From: Rhodomicrobium sp. Az07
GTDB lineage: Bacteria; Pseudomonadota; Alphaproteobacteria; Rhizobiales; Rhodomicrobiaceae
NCBI RefSeq assembly: GCF_018619475.1
Contig: NZ_JAHFZG010000004.1
Location: 1 to 64,000 of the forward strand
Direction: 5' to 3'
DNA: 64,000 nt
The translations under genes were made by a program, and so were the position numbers. Each line of letters opens with the position of its first letter. The stretch's first letter is position 1. The notes under the pieces are model-generated. The model was not told where the DNA came from and searched no databases. It saw only the letters and a program-made list of their open reading frames with translations. Of this stretch, positions 33,441 through 43,636 are shown one piece after another.

Positions 33441-34568
33441 TCAGCGCGGCGCCCAGGGATTCTTGGCATCCGTGCTCGCGTCGTCCGCCCTGACATCGTT
33501 GCCTTTCGAACCGGGGCCGTTTACGAACGATCCCGTGCCCCTCGGTCCATCGTTCGCCAGCGGGTTCACGTCCGAATCGAAAATGAGCTTGATGAGCGCC
33601 TTCTGCGCGGGAACCTGCGCATACTCCTTGTAGATGGCCAGACTCTGGATCGTGAAGGCGAGGCGGTCGGCCTCATTCGTCTTCAATCCCATCTTCTGCA
33701 CGATTTCCGCGTCCATGCGCTCGCCCTTGTCCAGAACCCATTCCTGCATCTCCACACCGACCTTGGTCAGGATAGCGCGCACCGAGGTGGGAAGCCCCTG
33801 ATAGCGATCTTTCGGCATGATCAGGAAGCCGGGCGTGTAGAGATGATAGGAGAGGGTGAGGTAGTTCTGCACCTTATGGATGTTGGCGCCGTAGATCAGG
33901 TCGAGTGTCGATTCGATGCCATCCAGTTCCCCCTTCTGGATGCCGGCATAGACATCCTTGAATTCGACAGGGAACGTCTCGACGCCATAAGCCTTGAACA
34001 TCTTGATGCGCCACGCGCCTTTAGGCACGCGCAGCTTGAGGCCCTTCAGGCTTCCGGGCCCTTCGACGGGACGCTTGTTGTTGAGCACATGGCGGAAGCC
34101 GAGTTCCCACATCGCGAGCAACTGGTAGCCCTTCGCATTGGCCGCCTGATGAAGGTACTGCTTCATGATCTTGTCGCGGAACTGGCGGACATGGGCGCGA
34201 TTGCGCACGAGGAAAGGCATCTCGAACACGCCGAACTCGCCGGAGATGTTGGACATCGGCGTGCCGATGACAGAGATGTCGACCTCGTTCTTCAGCATCT
34301 TTTTCAGCACCAGGGCATCGCCGCCAAGGCCGCTTTTCGGGTGCAGCACGATGCGAATTCTGCCGCGCGACATCGCTTCCACGCGTCGCGCATATTCCTC
34401 CGCTGAAATGTAGTACAGCGTGCCTTCCGACCCGATATGCGAAAAGTGCAGCTCCAGCGGCCCTTCGGCGGGAGCCTGGGCGCGCGCGGGCGATGCAACG
34501 AAAGCCCCCGCCGCCACGCAAACAAGCGCGAACGCAGCCGCGCGCATAATCGTGAATGTGCCCGTCAT
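33441..34568 (-). CDS. dctP: TRAP transporter solute-binding protein, DctP type (375 aa)
   Basis: TRAP receptors capture organic acids in the periplasm for a DctQ/DctM importer. From ATG 34568 (GGGAGGGG upstream) a signal peptide ends in SPARAQA. The mature part has the DctP pattern: LELHFSHIGSEGTLYYISAE, FEMPFLVRNRAHVRQF, the substrate-arginine region LKGLKLRVPKGAW, and FKDVYAGIQKGELDGIESTL. The length is normal. No dctQ or dctM gene is next to it in the window, so its permease partner must be elsewhere, or it serves as an orphan receptor. Confidence 0.88.
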   Translation of the reverse strand: MTGTFTIMRAAAFALVCVAAGAFVASPARAQAPAEGPLELHFSHIGSEGTLYYISAEEYARRVEAMSRGRIRIVLHPKSGLGGDALVLKKMLKNEVDISVIGTPMSNISGEFGVFEMPFLVRNRAHVRQFRDKIMKQYLHQAANAKGYQLLAMWELGFRHVLNNKRPVEGPGSLKGLKLRVPKGAWRIKMFKAYGVETFPVEFKDVYAGIQKGELDGIESTLDLIYGANIHKVQNYLTLSYHLYTPGFLIMPKDRYQGLPTSVRAILTKVGVEMQEWVLDKGERMDAEIVQKMGLKTNEADRLAFTIQSLAIYKEYAQVPAQKALIKLIFDSDVNPLANDGPRGTGSFVNGPGSKGNDVRADDASTDAKNPWAPR

Positions 34569-34746
34569 AGCCCCTCCCGGTCTCAGGAGCATTTACGATA
34601 AGTTTTAGGCAGCCTCAAGCAACACGAGCGCGATTTATGCGCCAATCTCGCGTAAAGGGCAGGATGGCCGCCATTATCGCCTGAACGGGGAGCAGATCTG
34701 GCGCCGGTTCACGCGAACAAAGGCGGCGAAAAGGGCGCTTGAAGCT

Positions 34747-35376
34747 TCAACGCGCCAGATCCTTGAGGCCGAGACGGATGAGATCTTCCGTCCGCGCCTC
34801 CTCGCCCGCCTTGCCGAGGGCGGCTGTAATGGCGGCGTTCGCCTGAAGCGGTGCGTAGCCGAGATTCACAAGCGCGGATACCGCCTCCGCAGCGGGAGAG
34901 GGCGCTGCGGAGGCGGGCGTCGCGGCCGACCCGGCGCCGGAGGCAGGCGCGGCGATGGCTGCGACGCTGAAAGCGAGAGGCGGGGCCTTGTCCTTGAGTT
35001 CGTTCACGATCCGAAGCGCCACCTTCGGCCCGACACCCGGCGCGCGCGTCACGCTCACGCGGTCCTGCATGGCGATGGCCTGTGCGAGCTGCGCGGAGTC
35101 GAGTGTCGCGAGGATGGACAGCGCCACCTTCGCGCCGACGCCCTGCACGCTCTGCAAAAGGCGGAACCAGCCGCGTTCGGCCTCGGAGAGGAATCCGTAA
35201 AGCTTGATGGCGTCTTCGCGGACATAGGTCTCGATGGAAAGCGCGACCGGCTCGCCGGGCTTGAGCGCGGAGAGCGTTCGCGGCGAGCATGCGACTTCAT
35301 AGCCGACGCCGCCAACATCGATGATGGCGTGGTCCGCGCCCACCGCGTCGACGATGCCTTTGAGCTTTCCGATCAT
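34747..35376 (-). CDS. ruvA: Holliday junction branch migration protein RuvA (209 aa)
   Basis: RuvA binds four-way DNA junctions and recruits the RuvB motor. The OB fold starts [20 protein letters not shown], and the double helix-hairpin-helix region shows [20 protein letters not shown] and [21 protein letters not shown] linker rich in A and S leads to the C-terminal RuvB-binding domain ([20 protein letters not shown]). The length is typical. Unusually, ruvB does not follow in the window; a DctP gene does. The ruvC gene lies upstream on the same strand, but a cupin gene on the other strand sits between. Confidence 0.97.
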   Translation of the reverse strand: MIGKLKGIVDAVGADHAIIDVGGVGYEVACSPRTLSALKPGEPVALSIETYVREDAIKLYGFLSEAERGWFRLLQSVQGVGAKVALSILATLDSAQLAQAIAMQDRVSVTRAPGVGPKVALRIVNELKDKAPPLAFSVAAIAAPASGAGSAATPASAAPSPAAEAVSALVNLGYAPLQANAAITAALGKAGEEARTEDLIRLGLKDLAR

Positions 35377-35538
35377 GCTTCAGCATAACCCGAGTCGGCA
35401 TCGACGGCGCGAGGGGGTTTTTTGCGAACAGGAGGCATCGACTGTCGCGGTTCAATTTTTCTCGATAGTCCGTGTGTGGCGACGGCAAGCGCGGGAACGA
35501 AGCTTACATGATCCGGATAGCCAAACACAGGAAGGCTT

Positions 35539-36006
35539 ATGAGCACCGAACCCGAATGCCGGCTCGTAAGGGCCGAGACCACCTACGATGGAAAGCAGGG
35601 CCTGACCTATCGTCGCGGCATCGCCGCCGAAACCGTCGGCTCCACGGGCATCTGCATGCACCTGCTGACGGTCCCGCCGGGTGGCCGCGCGAAGGTGCAT
35701 CTGCACGAGAAGCACGAAACGGCGATCTATGTTCTCGAAGGCGAGGCGTGGACGCTTCATGGCGAGCTGCTTCAGCATCAAACGCTGACGCGCGCTGGCG
35801 ACCTGCTTTATATCCCCGCAGGGGTGCCGCACCTGCCCGTGAACCTGAGCGACAAGCCGATATCCGCTGTGATCGCGCGGACCGACGCAAGCGAGCAGGA
35901 GAGCGTTGTCCTTCTGCCGGACCTCGAACCGCTCGCGGAAGAAATTATCGCCGCGCTGAAGTCCGGCGACCTCAAGCCGGAGTTGAAAGCGCCGCCGCTC
36001 GTATAG
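35539..36006 (+). CDS. Single-domain cupin protein (155 aa)
   Basis: A small beta-barrel protein with both cupin motifs: [20 protein letters not shown] followed by LEGEAW (H-x-H-x3-H-E, ligands for a metal), and [14 protein letters not shown] (G-x-P-x-x-H-x3-N). Substrate unknown. It is transcribed opposite to ruvC and ruvA, lies between them, and its last 35 bp overlap the 3' end of ruvC tail to tail. Confidence 0.85.
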   Translation: MSTEPECRLVRAETTYDGKQGLTYRRGIAAETVGSTGICMHLLTVPPGGRAKVHLHEKHETAIYVLEGEAWTLHGELLQHQTLTRAGDLLYIPAGVPHLPVNLSDKPISAVIARTDASEQESVVLLPDLEPLAEEIIAALKSGDLKPELKAPPLV

Positions 36007-36493
36007 CCAGCGCGCGCCTGTGATGGGCGTGGCAAATGGCGACGGCGAGCGCATCGGCGGCGTCCGCCGATTGCGGCTGCGCCCTGGGCAGCAGATAGCG
36101 CAGCATCGCGCGGATCTGCGTCTTGTCGGCGTGGCCCGCGCCGGTGACAGTCTTCTTGATCGAGTTCGGCGCGTATTCGGCGACGCTGAGGCCAAGCCTC
36201 GCGGGCACGAGCAGCGCCACTCCTCGCGCCTGGCCGAGCTTCAGCGCCGCGCGCGCGTTCGTGTTGACGAAGGTTTCCTCGATGGCGGCCTCGTCGGGCG
36301 CATGAGTGCGAACCACCTCGTTCAATCCTTCGAACAGGGCGGTAAGCCGCTGGCCCATCGCATCGCCCGCGCCCGTATCGATGGTGCCGCAGGCGACGTA
36401 GGAAAGCCGCTGGCCGTCCCAATCCACAACGCCCCAGCCGAGATGGCAGAGGCCGGGGTCGAGCCCGAGGATGCGGACGGGAGGTTTCGGCAT
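35972..36493 (-). CDS. ruvC: Crossover junction endodeoxyribonuclease RuvC (173 aa)
   Basis: RuvC resolves Holliday junctions. The RNase H-like fold shows the first catalytic Asp in [15 protein letters not shown], the catalytic Glu in [20 protein letters not shown], and the last two Asp in [14 protein letters not shown]. The length agrees with the family when started at ATG 36493 (MPKPPVRIL), as the upstream extension from 36523 is not conserved-looking. The gene overlaps the convergent cupin gene by 35 bp. Confidence 0.96.
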   Translation of the reverse strand: MPKPPVRILGLDPGLCHLGWGVVDWDGQRLSYVACGTIDTGAGDAMGQRLTALFEGLNEVVRTHAPDEAAIEETFVNTNARAALKLGQARGVALLVPARLGLSVAEYAPNSIKKTVTGAGHADKTQIRAMLRYLLPRAQPQSADAADALAVAICHAHHRRALAIRAAALSTPA

Positions 36494-36692
36494 GAGGCGA
36501 TCCGGTTGAACGTCAACCCGCACCGTCTTCTGCGTCGGGCGGTCCGGTCAAGCCTTTCGAGGGGTTCGCCCTGACGTCGGGTGCGAAGTCTGCGTTCGAA
36601 CACCATGTTGTCATGAGGAAAACTCGCGCGGCTGTTTGCCGTGGACGCGGCGAGGGGCTATCTCTACGGCCAGAAGTTGAAGGGGAGACGCA

Positions 36693-39359
36693 ATGAAAAC
36701 CGACACGCCGAAGCCGATCTACCTCAAGGATTACGCTCCCCCCGCGTTCCTCATTTCCGAAACCTGCCTTGATGTGACGCTCGATCCGGCGGAAACGCGG
36801 GTGAAATCGCGGCTGTCCGTGCTGCCCAATCCGGCTGTGAAGAAGCGCTCGTCAGAAATCAGGCTCGACGGCGAACTGCTCAGGCTTCTGCGCGTGGCCA
36901 TTGATGGCGAAGCAGTCGACGGATCGCGGCTCGTCGCGACGGCCAAGGATCTGACCATCCGCGACGTGCCCGCAAAACCGTTCACGCTCGAAATCGAGAC
37001 GATCTGCGACCCGGCCGCGAACAAGGCGCTGACGGGACTCTATGTCTCGCGCGGGGTCTACTGTACGCAGTGCGAGGCCGAAGGCTTCCGCCGGATCACC
37101 TATTATCTCGACCGGCCGGACGTGCTGGCGAGGTTCCGCGTCCGCATCGAAGCGCCAAAACAGGATGCGCCGGTTCTGCTGTCGAACGGCAACCTGGTGG
37201 GATCGGGCGATCTTCCCGGCAAGCGCCACTTCGCGGTTTGGGAAGACCCGTTCCCGAAGCCCGCCTATCTCTTCGCGCTCGTGGCCGGCAAGCTCGCCAT
37301 GGTGGAGGACCATTTCACCACGGGGTCGGGGCGCGATGTCACCCTGCGGATCTATGTCGAACCCGGCAAGGAAGATCGCTGCGGCTGGGCCATGGAAAGC
37401 CTCAAGCGGTCGATGAAATGGGATGAGGACCGGTTCGGCCTCGAATACGACCTCGATATGTTCATGATCGTCGCCGTATCGGACTTCAACATGGGCGCGA
37501 TGGAGAACAAGGGCCTCAATGTGTTCAACGACGCGCTGATACTGGCGCGGCCCGACACTGCCACCGATGGCGATTACGAGCGCATCGAAAGCGTGATCGC
37601 GCACGAGTATTTTCACAACTGGACGGGCGACCGCGTCACCTGCCGCGACTGGTTCCAGCTCTGCCTGAAGGAAGGGCTGACGGTTTTCCGCGACCAGGAG
37701 TTCACCGCCGACATGCGCTCCGCTGTCGTAAAGCGCATTCAGGATGTGCGGATGCTTCGGAGCGGACAGTTTCCCGAGGACGCGGGGCCGCTCGCCCATC
37801 CCGTGCGGCCTTCGTCCTTCATCGAGATCAACAACTTCTATACGCGCACGGTCTACAACAAGGGCGCCGAGCTGTGCCGCATGCTGCAAACCGTGCTCGG
37901 CCGCGACGGATTCCGCAAGGGCCTCGCCCTCTATTTCGAGCGCCACGACGGGCAGGCGGTGACGGTCGAAGATTTCGTTTCGGCGCTGGGCGACGCGAAC
38001 GGCACGGATCTTTCTCCTTATCTCCTCTGGTACAATCAGGCGGGTACGCCGACGCTCGACGCGCGGCTGTCCTATTCGGAGGGTGCCAAGGAGGCGCGGC
38101 TGACGCTCAGTCAGACCTTCCCCGACCTGCCGGGACAGCCGAAGCGCAAGGCCGTACCGATTCCGGTGAAGCTCGGCCTGCTCGGCCCGAATGGCGGCGA
38201 GATCCCCCTCGAAGTGGAGGGCAAACCCGTCGATGGCGGCCTCGTGGTGCTCTCGAAGAAGAAGGAGGTCTTCACCTTCGAGAAGGTCGGCTCGCGGCCC
38301 GTGCTCTCGCTGCTGCGCGACTTCTCGGCGCCGGTCAACCTCAACGCGGGCACGCGCGACAAGGATATGCTCACGCTCATTCGCGCCGATACCGATCTGT
38401 TCAACCGCTGGCAGAGCGCGCAGGCCTTTGCGCTGAAGCATATCGTCGGCCTTGCGAACGCCATCGCCAAGGGCGAGACGGCGCGGGTCGATCCCCGCTT
38501 CGTGGCGGCTGTCGGCGAGGTCGCGGACGACGACACGCTCGAACATGCCTACCGCGCCGCGTTTCTCACCCTTCCATCCGAATCGGATGTGGCGCTCGCC
38601 ATCGCTGAGAACGTCGACCCGGAGGCGATCCATCGGGCGCGTACGCTCCTGCGCGAGGCGATGGGCAAGAGCCTGCGCGCCATCCTGGAAGGGGTTTACG
38701 AACGCAGCGCACCGGTCGAACCCTACAACCCTGACGCGGAAAGCGCGGGTAGGCGCGCGCTGCGACAATCCGCACTGAGCCTGCTTGCCGCAGGCAAGAG
38801 CCGGTTCGGCATCGCGCGCGTGAAGGAGCAGGCGAAGACCGCAACCAACATGACCGAGGCCATCGGCGCGCTTTCGATCCTCTCGCAGGTCGGCGGCGAA
38901 GCCTACGATCAGGCGCTCCAGCGTTTCCACAGAAAATGGAAGGACGAGCCGCTCGTCATCAACAAGTGGTTCGCGCTGCAAGCGTCGTCGCCTTCGGCCG
39001 ATACCCTCGCGCGCATGGCCGACCTCGTCGCCAACCCGTTGTTTTCAATCCAGAACCCCAATCGCGTGCGCGCGGTTTACGGGGCGTTCGCACACGGAAA
39101 TCAGGTCCGTTTCAACGATGCGAGCGGCGCGGGCTACGACCTCATCGCCGATGCCGTGATCGAGATCGACGGCTTCAACCCGCAGATGGCGTCGCGGCTT
39201 GTCAGCGCCTTCGAAAGCTGGCGCATTTTCGAGCCGAACCGCCGCGCATTCGCGGAGAGAGCGCTGGGCCGCATCCTCGACAAGAAGGATCTCTCCCCTG
39301 ACGTGTTCGAGATCGGGTCAAAAATCGTTGGCGACCGCGCAGGCGAAGTGGCAGCCTGA
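36693..39359 (+). CDS. pepN: Aminopeptidase N, M1 family (888 aa)
   Basis: A zinc exopeptidase that removes N-terminal residues from peptides in the cytoplasm. The exopeptidase motif NMGAMENKGLN lies near residue 268, and the zinc site HEYFHNW (H304, H308) with LKEGLT supplying E327 follows. The remaining ~500 residues are the Ig-like and helical alpha domains of the PepN subfamily (for example SPYLLWYNQAGTP). The length is close to E. coli PepN. AGGGGAGA lies just before the ATG. Confidence 0.96.
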   Translation: MKTDTPKPIYLKDYAPPAFLISETCLDVTLDPAETRVKSRLSVLPNPAVKKRSSEIRLDGELLRLLRVAIDGEAVDGSRLVATAKDLTIRDVPAKPFTLEIETICDPAANKALTGLYVSRGVYCTQCEAEGFRRITYYLDRPDVLARFRVRIEAPKQDAPVLLSNGNLVGSGDLPGKRHFAVWEDPFPKPAYLFALVAGKLAMVEDHFTTGSGRDVTLRIYVEPGKEDRCGWAMESLKRSMKWDEDRFGLEYDLDMFMIVAVSDFNMGAMENKGLNVFNDALILARPDTATDGDYERIESVIAHEYFHNWTGDRVTCRDWFQLCLKEGLTVFRDQEFTADMRSAVVKRIQDVRMLRSGQFPEDAGPLAHPVRPSSFIEINNFYTRTVYNKGAELCRMLQTVLGRDGFRKGLALYFERHDGQAVTVEDFVSALGDANGTDLSPYLLWYNQAGTPTLDARLSYSEGAKEARLTLSQTFPDLPGQPKRKAVPIPVKLGLLGPNGGEIPLEVEGKPVDGGLVVLSKKKEVFTFEKVGSRPVLSLLRDFSAPVNLNAGTRDKDMLTLIRADTDLFNRWQSAQAFALKHIVGLANAIAKGETARVDPRFVAAVGEVADDDTLEHAYRAAFLTLPSESDVALAIAENVDPEAIHRARTLLREAMGKSLRAILEGVYERSAPVEPYNPDAESAGRRALRQSALSLLAAGKSRFGIARVKEQAKTATNMTEAIGALSILSQVGGEAYDQALQRFHRKWKDEPLVINKWFALQASSPSADTLARMADLVANPLFSIQNPNRVRAVYGAFAHGNQVRFNDASGAGYDLIADAVIEIDGFNPQMASRLVSAFESWRIFEPNRRAFAERALGRILDKKDLSPDVFEIGSKIVGDRAGEVAA

Positions 39360-39508
39360 TCATCGCGAGTCGTCGCGATGGTATATGAAATACTTATGGT
39401 TGCATCGGTAGGGGTATACAAACGGTGACTCTTTATTAACTAATCGTGCCCATGTTAAGATAAAGGTGACTAAGACTAATTCCGGGGCTTTTCTACCGGC
39501 GGGAAGAC

Positions 39509-41401
39509 ATGGCGCTTCATGAGTTGAGCCAGACCTTTTCCAATGCGCGCGCTGTCGATGCGCCGCGCACGGTGGCGCTTTCGCTGAAATCGGACGCAAC
39601 GCGGGCACCCTCGCAAGCATCGGGCGCCCTCGTCGAGACGCGGCAATTGCTGACGGTGCTCGGCGGTACCGGCCTTGCGGCGCTCGGGTTGCTCGCCATC
39701 CTCTGCTTCGGCTCGACGCCGGTGGAGCCGGAGGTGGTGGCGTTCTGCATCGGCGCAGCCGCCCTGTCTTTGGTGTCGTGCCTGTGGATGTGTCGGCGCA
39801 GCCTCGATCGTGCCGAGGCGGCGCGCATGGCGATCGCGTGTCACGCGCAGGGCGTCGTCGCGGCGGGAGCGCTGGGCCTTCGCTGGAATCTCGTGACCGG
39901 CGATCTCGCATGGTCGGGCGATACGAGCCGCGTCTTTACCGCTGGCGAAGCGCAGCCGGCGAGTTTCCGCGACTTCCGCCATTGGCTCCATCCGGACGAT
40001 TTCCTCTATGCGTCGATTTCGCAGGCGCTGAAAACCTCGCAAAAGCGCGTCAATTGGCCTGTGCGCATCAAGGATGCGGAAACGGGTTGGCGCACGTTCC
40101 AGCTCAAAGGAGAAATTTCCTCGTCGCCTCAAGGCGCTCCCGCCTTCGAGGGCCTTCTCGTCCCCGCAGACGCAAGCGAAAGCCCGCAAGGACTGGAGGG
40201 CTTTCCGTCGTTGCCCGACATCGTGGAATCGCTGCCTATTTCCATTGCGATCTGGAATCGTGAAAACCGCCTCGTGCTGTGCAACCGGAAGTTTCGCCAG
40301 CTTTATCGCGTGTCGGCGGCGGCGGCGCTGCCCGGCACATCCTACGAGGCGATAAAGGCGCAAACGCAGGAGGCTATCGCGCAGCGGCCGCCGGAAGGGC
40401 GCGGCGTTGTGGGCCGGTTCCAGCTTCAGGAACGGCAACTCGGCGACGGTACCTGGCTCCAGATCGGCGAATACTGGACGGGGGAGGGAACCCTGGTGAG
40501 CTTCGGCACGGACATCACCATGCAGAAGCAGACGCAGCACCGGGTTCTCGAACGGGAGCAGCAGATGCGAGCGAGGGTGGACGGCTTCGAGCAGAGCCGG
40601 CGGCAACTGGAAATTCAGGCGCGGCAGCTTCGCGAACTCGCGGAATCCTACAACGAGGAGAAAATCCGCGCGGAAGCCGCCAATCAGGCGAAGTCCGAAT
40701 TCCTTGCGAACGTCAGCCACGAGCTTCGCACGCCGCTGAACGCCATCATCGGCTTTTCGGAAATGATGCGCGACGGCGTGCTGGGGCCGATTGGCAACCC
40801 GAAATACGAATCCTATGTGAAGGACATTCACAACAGCGGGCGCTACCTGCTTGAGATGATTAACGACATTCTCGACATGTCCAAGATCGAGGCCGGACGC
40901 TGGACGCTGTCGCCCGAATGGTTCACCATGAGCGATGTGTTTCAGGAGTGTCTCTCGGTGGTCAGCCCCGTCGCAATGGAAGGCAGCGTCGAACTGACCC
41001 AGTCTGGCAACACCGGTATTCCGCTTCACGGCGACCGACGCGCGCTGAAACAGGTGCTCATCAATCTGTTGTCGAACGCCATCAAATTCACGCCGCAAGG
41101 CGGAAGGGTTTCGCTGCGCGCCTATCGCTATCGCGGCAGCATACGGATCGCAATCGCCGATACGGGTGTTGGTATTCCAAAACACGACCTCGGTCGCCTC
41201 GGCAGGCCGTTCGAGCAGGTGAGCAACCAGTTGACCAAAGGACACAAGGGAACCGGCCTCGGCCTCGCCATTTCGCGTTCGCTGATCGAGATGCATGGCG
41301 GCAAGCTCGACATCAAGAGCCGCGTCGGCGAAGGCACGACGGTAACTTGCATTCTGCCGGTGCAGGACGAGAAGGACATTGTCGGACGGGAGGCCGCGTG
41401 A
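39509..41401 (+). CDS. Membrane-bound PAS-domain sensor histidine kinase (630 aa)
   Basis: Two hydrophobic helices lie at about residues 50-95. They are followed by a PAS-like segment (AAGALGLRWNLVTGDLAWSG) and a second PAS_7-type domain (SLPISIAIWNRENRLVLCNR). A coiled coil leads into the HisKA H-box NVSHELRTPLNAIIGFSEMM and the catalytic domain with LINLLSNAIKFTPQGG, DTGVGIPKHDL and GTGLGLAISRSLIEMHGG. This is the PleC/DivJ-like class common in alphaproteobacteria. No response regulator is adjacent. The stop overlaps the next gene's possible GTG. Confidence 0.9.
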   Translation: MALHELSQTFSNARAVDAPRTVALSLKSDATRAPSQASGALVETRQLLTVLGGTGLAALGLLAILCFGSTPVEPEVVAFCIGAAALSLVSCLWMCRRSLDRAEAARMAIACHAQGVVAAGALGLRWNLVTGDLAWSGDTSRVFTAGEAQPASFRDFRHWLHPDDFLYASISQALKTSQKRVNWPVRIKDAETGWRTFQLKGEISSSPQGAPAFEGLLVPADASESPQGLEGFPSLPDIVESLPISIAIWNRENRLVLCNRKFRQLYRVSAAAALPGTSYEAIKAQTQEAIAQRPPEGRGVVGRFQLQERQLGDGTWLQIGEYWTGEGTLVSFGTDITMQKQTQHRVLEREQQMRARVDGFEQSRRQLEIQARQLRELAESYNEEKIRAEAANQAKSEFLANVSHELRTPLNAIIGFSEMMRDGVLGPIGNPKYESYVKDIHNSGRYLLEMINDILDMSKIEAGRWTLSPEWFTMSDVFQECLSVVSPVAMEGSVELTQSGNTGIPLHGDRRALKQVLINLLSNAIKFTPQGGRVSLRAYRYRGSIRIAIADTGVGIPKHDLGRLGRPFEQVSNQLTKGHKGTGLGLAISRSLIEMHGGKLDIKSRVGEGTTVTCILPVQDEKDIVGREAA

Positions 41402-41415
41402 CACTGGAGAAAACG

Positions 41416-42033
41416 ATGGACTCCAGCGGCCCCGAGGACGAACTGGAACGGACCTCTCAAGCGGTCCGCCGCCTTACCGAGCAAAAGCGCGGTCAACCCG
41501 TCACCGTCGGGGAGTTGCTCGATGCGCTGGAAGACGGCGGCTTCGGCGTGCTGATGATCCTGTTTGCGCTGCCGAACGCTGTGATCCCCGGAATATCCTT
41601 CGTCCTCGGTGCGCCGGTCGTGCTGCTCGGGCTTCAACTGGCATCGGGACGGAAGAAAGTGTGGCTTCCGCAAGTGATGCGCCGGCAGGTCATCCCGCCG
41701 AACGTCTTCGAAGCCCTTGCCGACCGCGTCGAACGGTTTCTCGTCTGGATCGAAAAGCGCGCCCGGCCGCGGTGGATCGCGGTGGTCAGCGATGGCGGCG
41801 AGCGGCTGCTTGGGCTCTACATCGCTATCGTCGCCGCCTTCCTCATGCTCCCGATGCCCTTCGGCAACATCCTGCCTGCTTTCGGCATAGCTTTCATGTC
41901 GGTCGGCATTATCGAAAAGGACGGCAAGGCGGCGAGCCTCGGCGCGGTGCTCGGCTTTCTCGGCATCCTCTATCTGGTGCTCGCATTCGCCCTCGGCATC
42001 CAGGCCTTCAAGGCCGTTCTCGGTATGCTTTAG
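41416..42033 (+). CDS. exoD: ExoD-family membrane protein (205 aa)
   Basis: ExoD proteins are associated with exopolysaccharide synthesis and alkali tolerance in rhizobia. The protein shows the GGFGVLMILFALPNAVIPGI block, a FVLGAPVVLLGLQL helix, RRKVWLP-like GRKKVWLPQVMRR, and FGNILPAFGIAFMSVGIIEK followed by a last helix. I prefer ATG 41416 (GGAGA 7 bases upstream); GTG 41398, overlapping the kinase stop, would add six residues. The spacing suggests coupling to the kinase gene. Confidence 0.85.
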   Translation: MDSSGPEDELERTSQAVRRLTEQKRGQPVTVGELLDALEDGGFGVLMILFALPNAVIPGISFVLGAPVVLLGLQLASGRKKVWLPQVMRRQVIPPNVFEALADRVERFLVWIEKRARPRWIAVVSDGGERLLGLYIAIVAAFLMLPMPFGNILPAFGIAFMSVGIIEKDGKAASLGAVLGFLGILYLVLAFALGIQAFKAVLGML

Positions 42034-42383
42034 ATCGATCCGCTGACAGGCGCGCGCGAATAACTCCACTGGAATAATAGTTTGGAGCGTTATGGCGCGT
42101 TCGCGGGAACGCGCGATGCCGTGTCGGTGCCACGGGCTCGGGCGGCGGGGCGCGTCTTCGTGGCAACGGGGCCCGCCTTGTCGCGGCAGCGTATTCTGCC
42201 GATTTCACAGATGCGCGCTCAAGCATTCCGGCTGCGCATCACACTCGCGAGAGCATTAAGTTTTGCGACAAGTTCGGCTTTGCGATTCGCATCCCGATCA
42301 TTAAACAGCAGGTATACCGAGGGAACTTCGATGGCGCATTGGGCTTGTCCATCGATCCAGCATAGGTGTGGGGCGTTTTGTTC
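42034..42383. other. Intergenic stretch between exoD and the acetyltransferase gene
   Basis: About 350 bp with no supported gene. Short frames on both strands lack motifs. The second half (42240-42370) is less GC-rich and probably holds the promoter of the following gene. Confidence 0.5.
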
Positions 42384-43613
42384 ATGTCGAGTTTATTGGA
42401 GCGGGCCGAGTATGTTCGCGGCCCGGCGGTGCGTTCCGTCGAGTTGGACCTTCGGGCAAAGGGTAGCGTTTCCATCGTCGAGCGCCGGTCGCTTGCCGGT
42501 GTGCCGCTCTGGTCGAATGCCTTCGCGCATCTGAGGAAAGACAGCCGCTATTACGAGATCGTGGAAGACACGGTCTGTCCGGAGTTCCGCTATCGTTATT
42601 TTGCGCTGACCGACCACTTGGGCCGCGCGATGGCGGTGCAGCCGTTCTTTGTGCTCGATCAGGATCTGGTCGCAGGCTCCGGGGCGCGCCTCAAAGGGTT
42701 CGTCGACCGCGTGCGTCGCGTATGGCCGCGCTTTCTGACCATGCGCACGCTGATGATGGGCTGCGCGGCGGGCGAGGGCCATCTCGCCGCGAAGGACCAA
42801 GCCACTCGGGCGCGCGAGGCCGAGCTGCTCTCGGCCGATATCGTCCGCCTCGCGCGGGTCGAGAAGGCGTCGCTGATCGTGCTGAAAGAGTTTCCGGCCG
42901 AGTATCGCGAGGCGCTTTCGGCGTTTCGCGACAAGGGCTTCACAGCGGTTCCGAGCATGCCGATGACGCGGCTCGACATTTCCGCATACAAGAGCTTCGA
43001 CGACTATCTGAACAAGGCGATCAAGAGCAAGCGCCGTACTGAATTCCGTAAGAAGTTCAAGGCAGCGGCGCAATCAGCGCCGATCGAGCTTGAAGTGCGC
43101 CACAACGCAGGCGATGCGCTCGACCAGATCTTCGCGCTTTACGAGCAGGTTTACGAGAAGTCGGACATGAAGTTCGAGAAGCTCACGAAGGAATACTTCG
43201 CCGAGCTTGGCCGCCGCATGCCGGACAAGGCGCGGTTCTTTATCTGGCGGCAGGAGGGCAAGGTGATCGCGTTTTCGCTCTGCCTCATCGAGGGCGAAAC
43301 GCTTTACGGCGAGTATCTCGGCCTCGACTACACCATCGCGTTACAGCTTCACCTCTATTTCTACGTGATGCGCGACACGATTTCATGGGCCATCGAGAAC
43401 GGCTTCAAGGAGATCGTCAGCACGAGCCTCGGCTACGCCCCGAAGCTGCAAATGCGCCACGAGTTGCGCCCGCTCGATCTCTATGTTCGCCACACCTCTC
43501 CCGTCGCCAACGCGATCCTGAAGCGCGTGCTGCCTTATCTGGAGCCGACGCGCGGCGAGGAAAGCTTGCAGAAGTTCCCGAATTACGCGGAGCTTGCGCC
43601 CGACCGGCGGTAG
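42384..43613 (+). CDS. GNAT-superfamily protein of the FemAB/BioF2-like type (409 aa)
   Basis: The C-terminal half has the BioF2-like/FemAB acyltransferase pattern: SYDDYL-like KSFDDYLNKAIKSKRRTEFR, then IFALYEQVYEKSDMKFEKLT, RFFIWRQEGKVIAFSLCLIE and YLGLDYTIALQLHLYFYVM. A first, weaker GNAT-like half precedes it (PFFVLDQDLV, SLIVLKEFP). Substrate unknown. The ATG at 42384 is chosen; a GTG at 42366 is possible. The gene stands alone, with speG convergent just downstream. Confidence 0.75.
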   Translation: MSSLLERAEYVRGPAVRSVELDLRAKGSVSIVERRSLAGVPLWSNAFAHLRKDSRYYEIVEDTVCPEFRYRYFALTDHLGRAMAVQPFFVLDQDLVAGSGARLKGFVDRVRRVWPRFLTMRTLMMGCAAGEGHLAAKDQATRAREAELLSADIVRLARVEKASLIVLKEFPAEYREALSAFRDKGFTAVPSMPMTRLDISAYKSFDDYLNKAIKSKRRTEFRKKFKAAAQSAPIELEVRHNAGDALDQIFALYEQVYEKSDMKFEKLTKEYFAELGRRMPDKARFFIWRQEGKVIAFSLCLIEGETLYGEYLGLDYTIALQLHLYFYVMRDTISWAIENGFKEIVSTSLGYAPKLQMRHELRPLDLYVRHTSPVANAILKRVLPYLEPTRGEESLQKFPNYAELAPDRR

Positions 43614-43636
43614 GGCGGCGCTCATGACAAGCCGCC

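Noticed and set aside
36852-38981. 709-aa minus-strand frame opposite pepN
   Set aside because: pepN is certain from its zinc motif; the antisense frame has no recognisable content.
39476-41404. 642-aa minus-strand frame opposite the histidine kinase
   Set aside because: Antisense shadow of the kinase gene.
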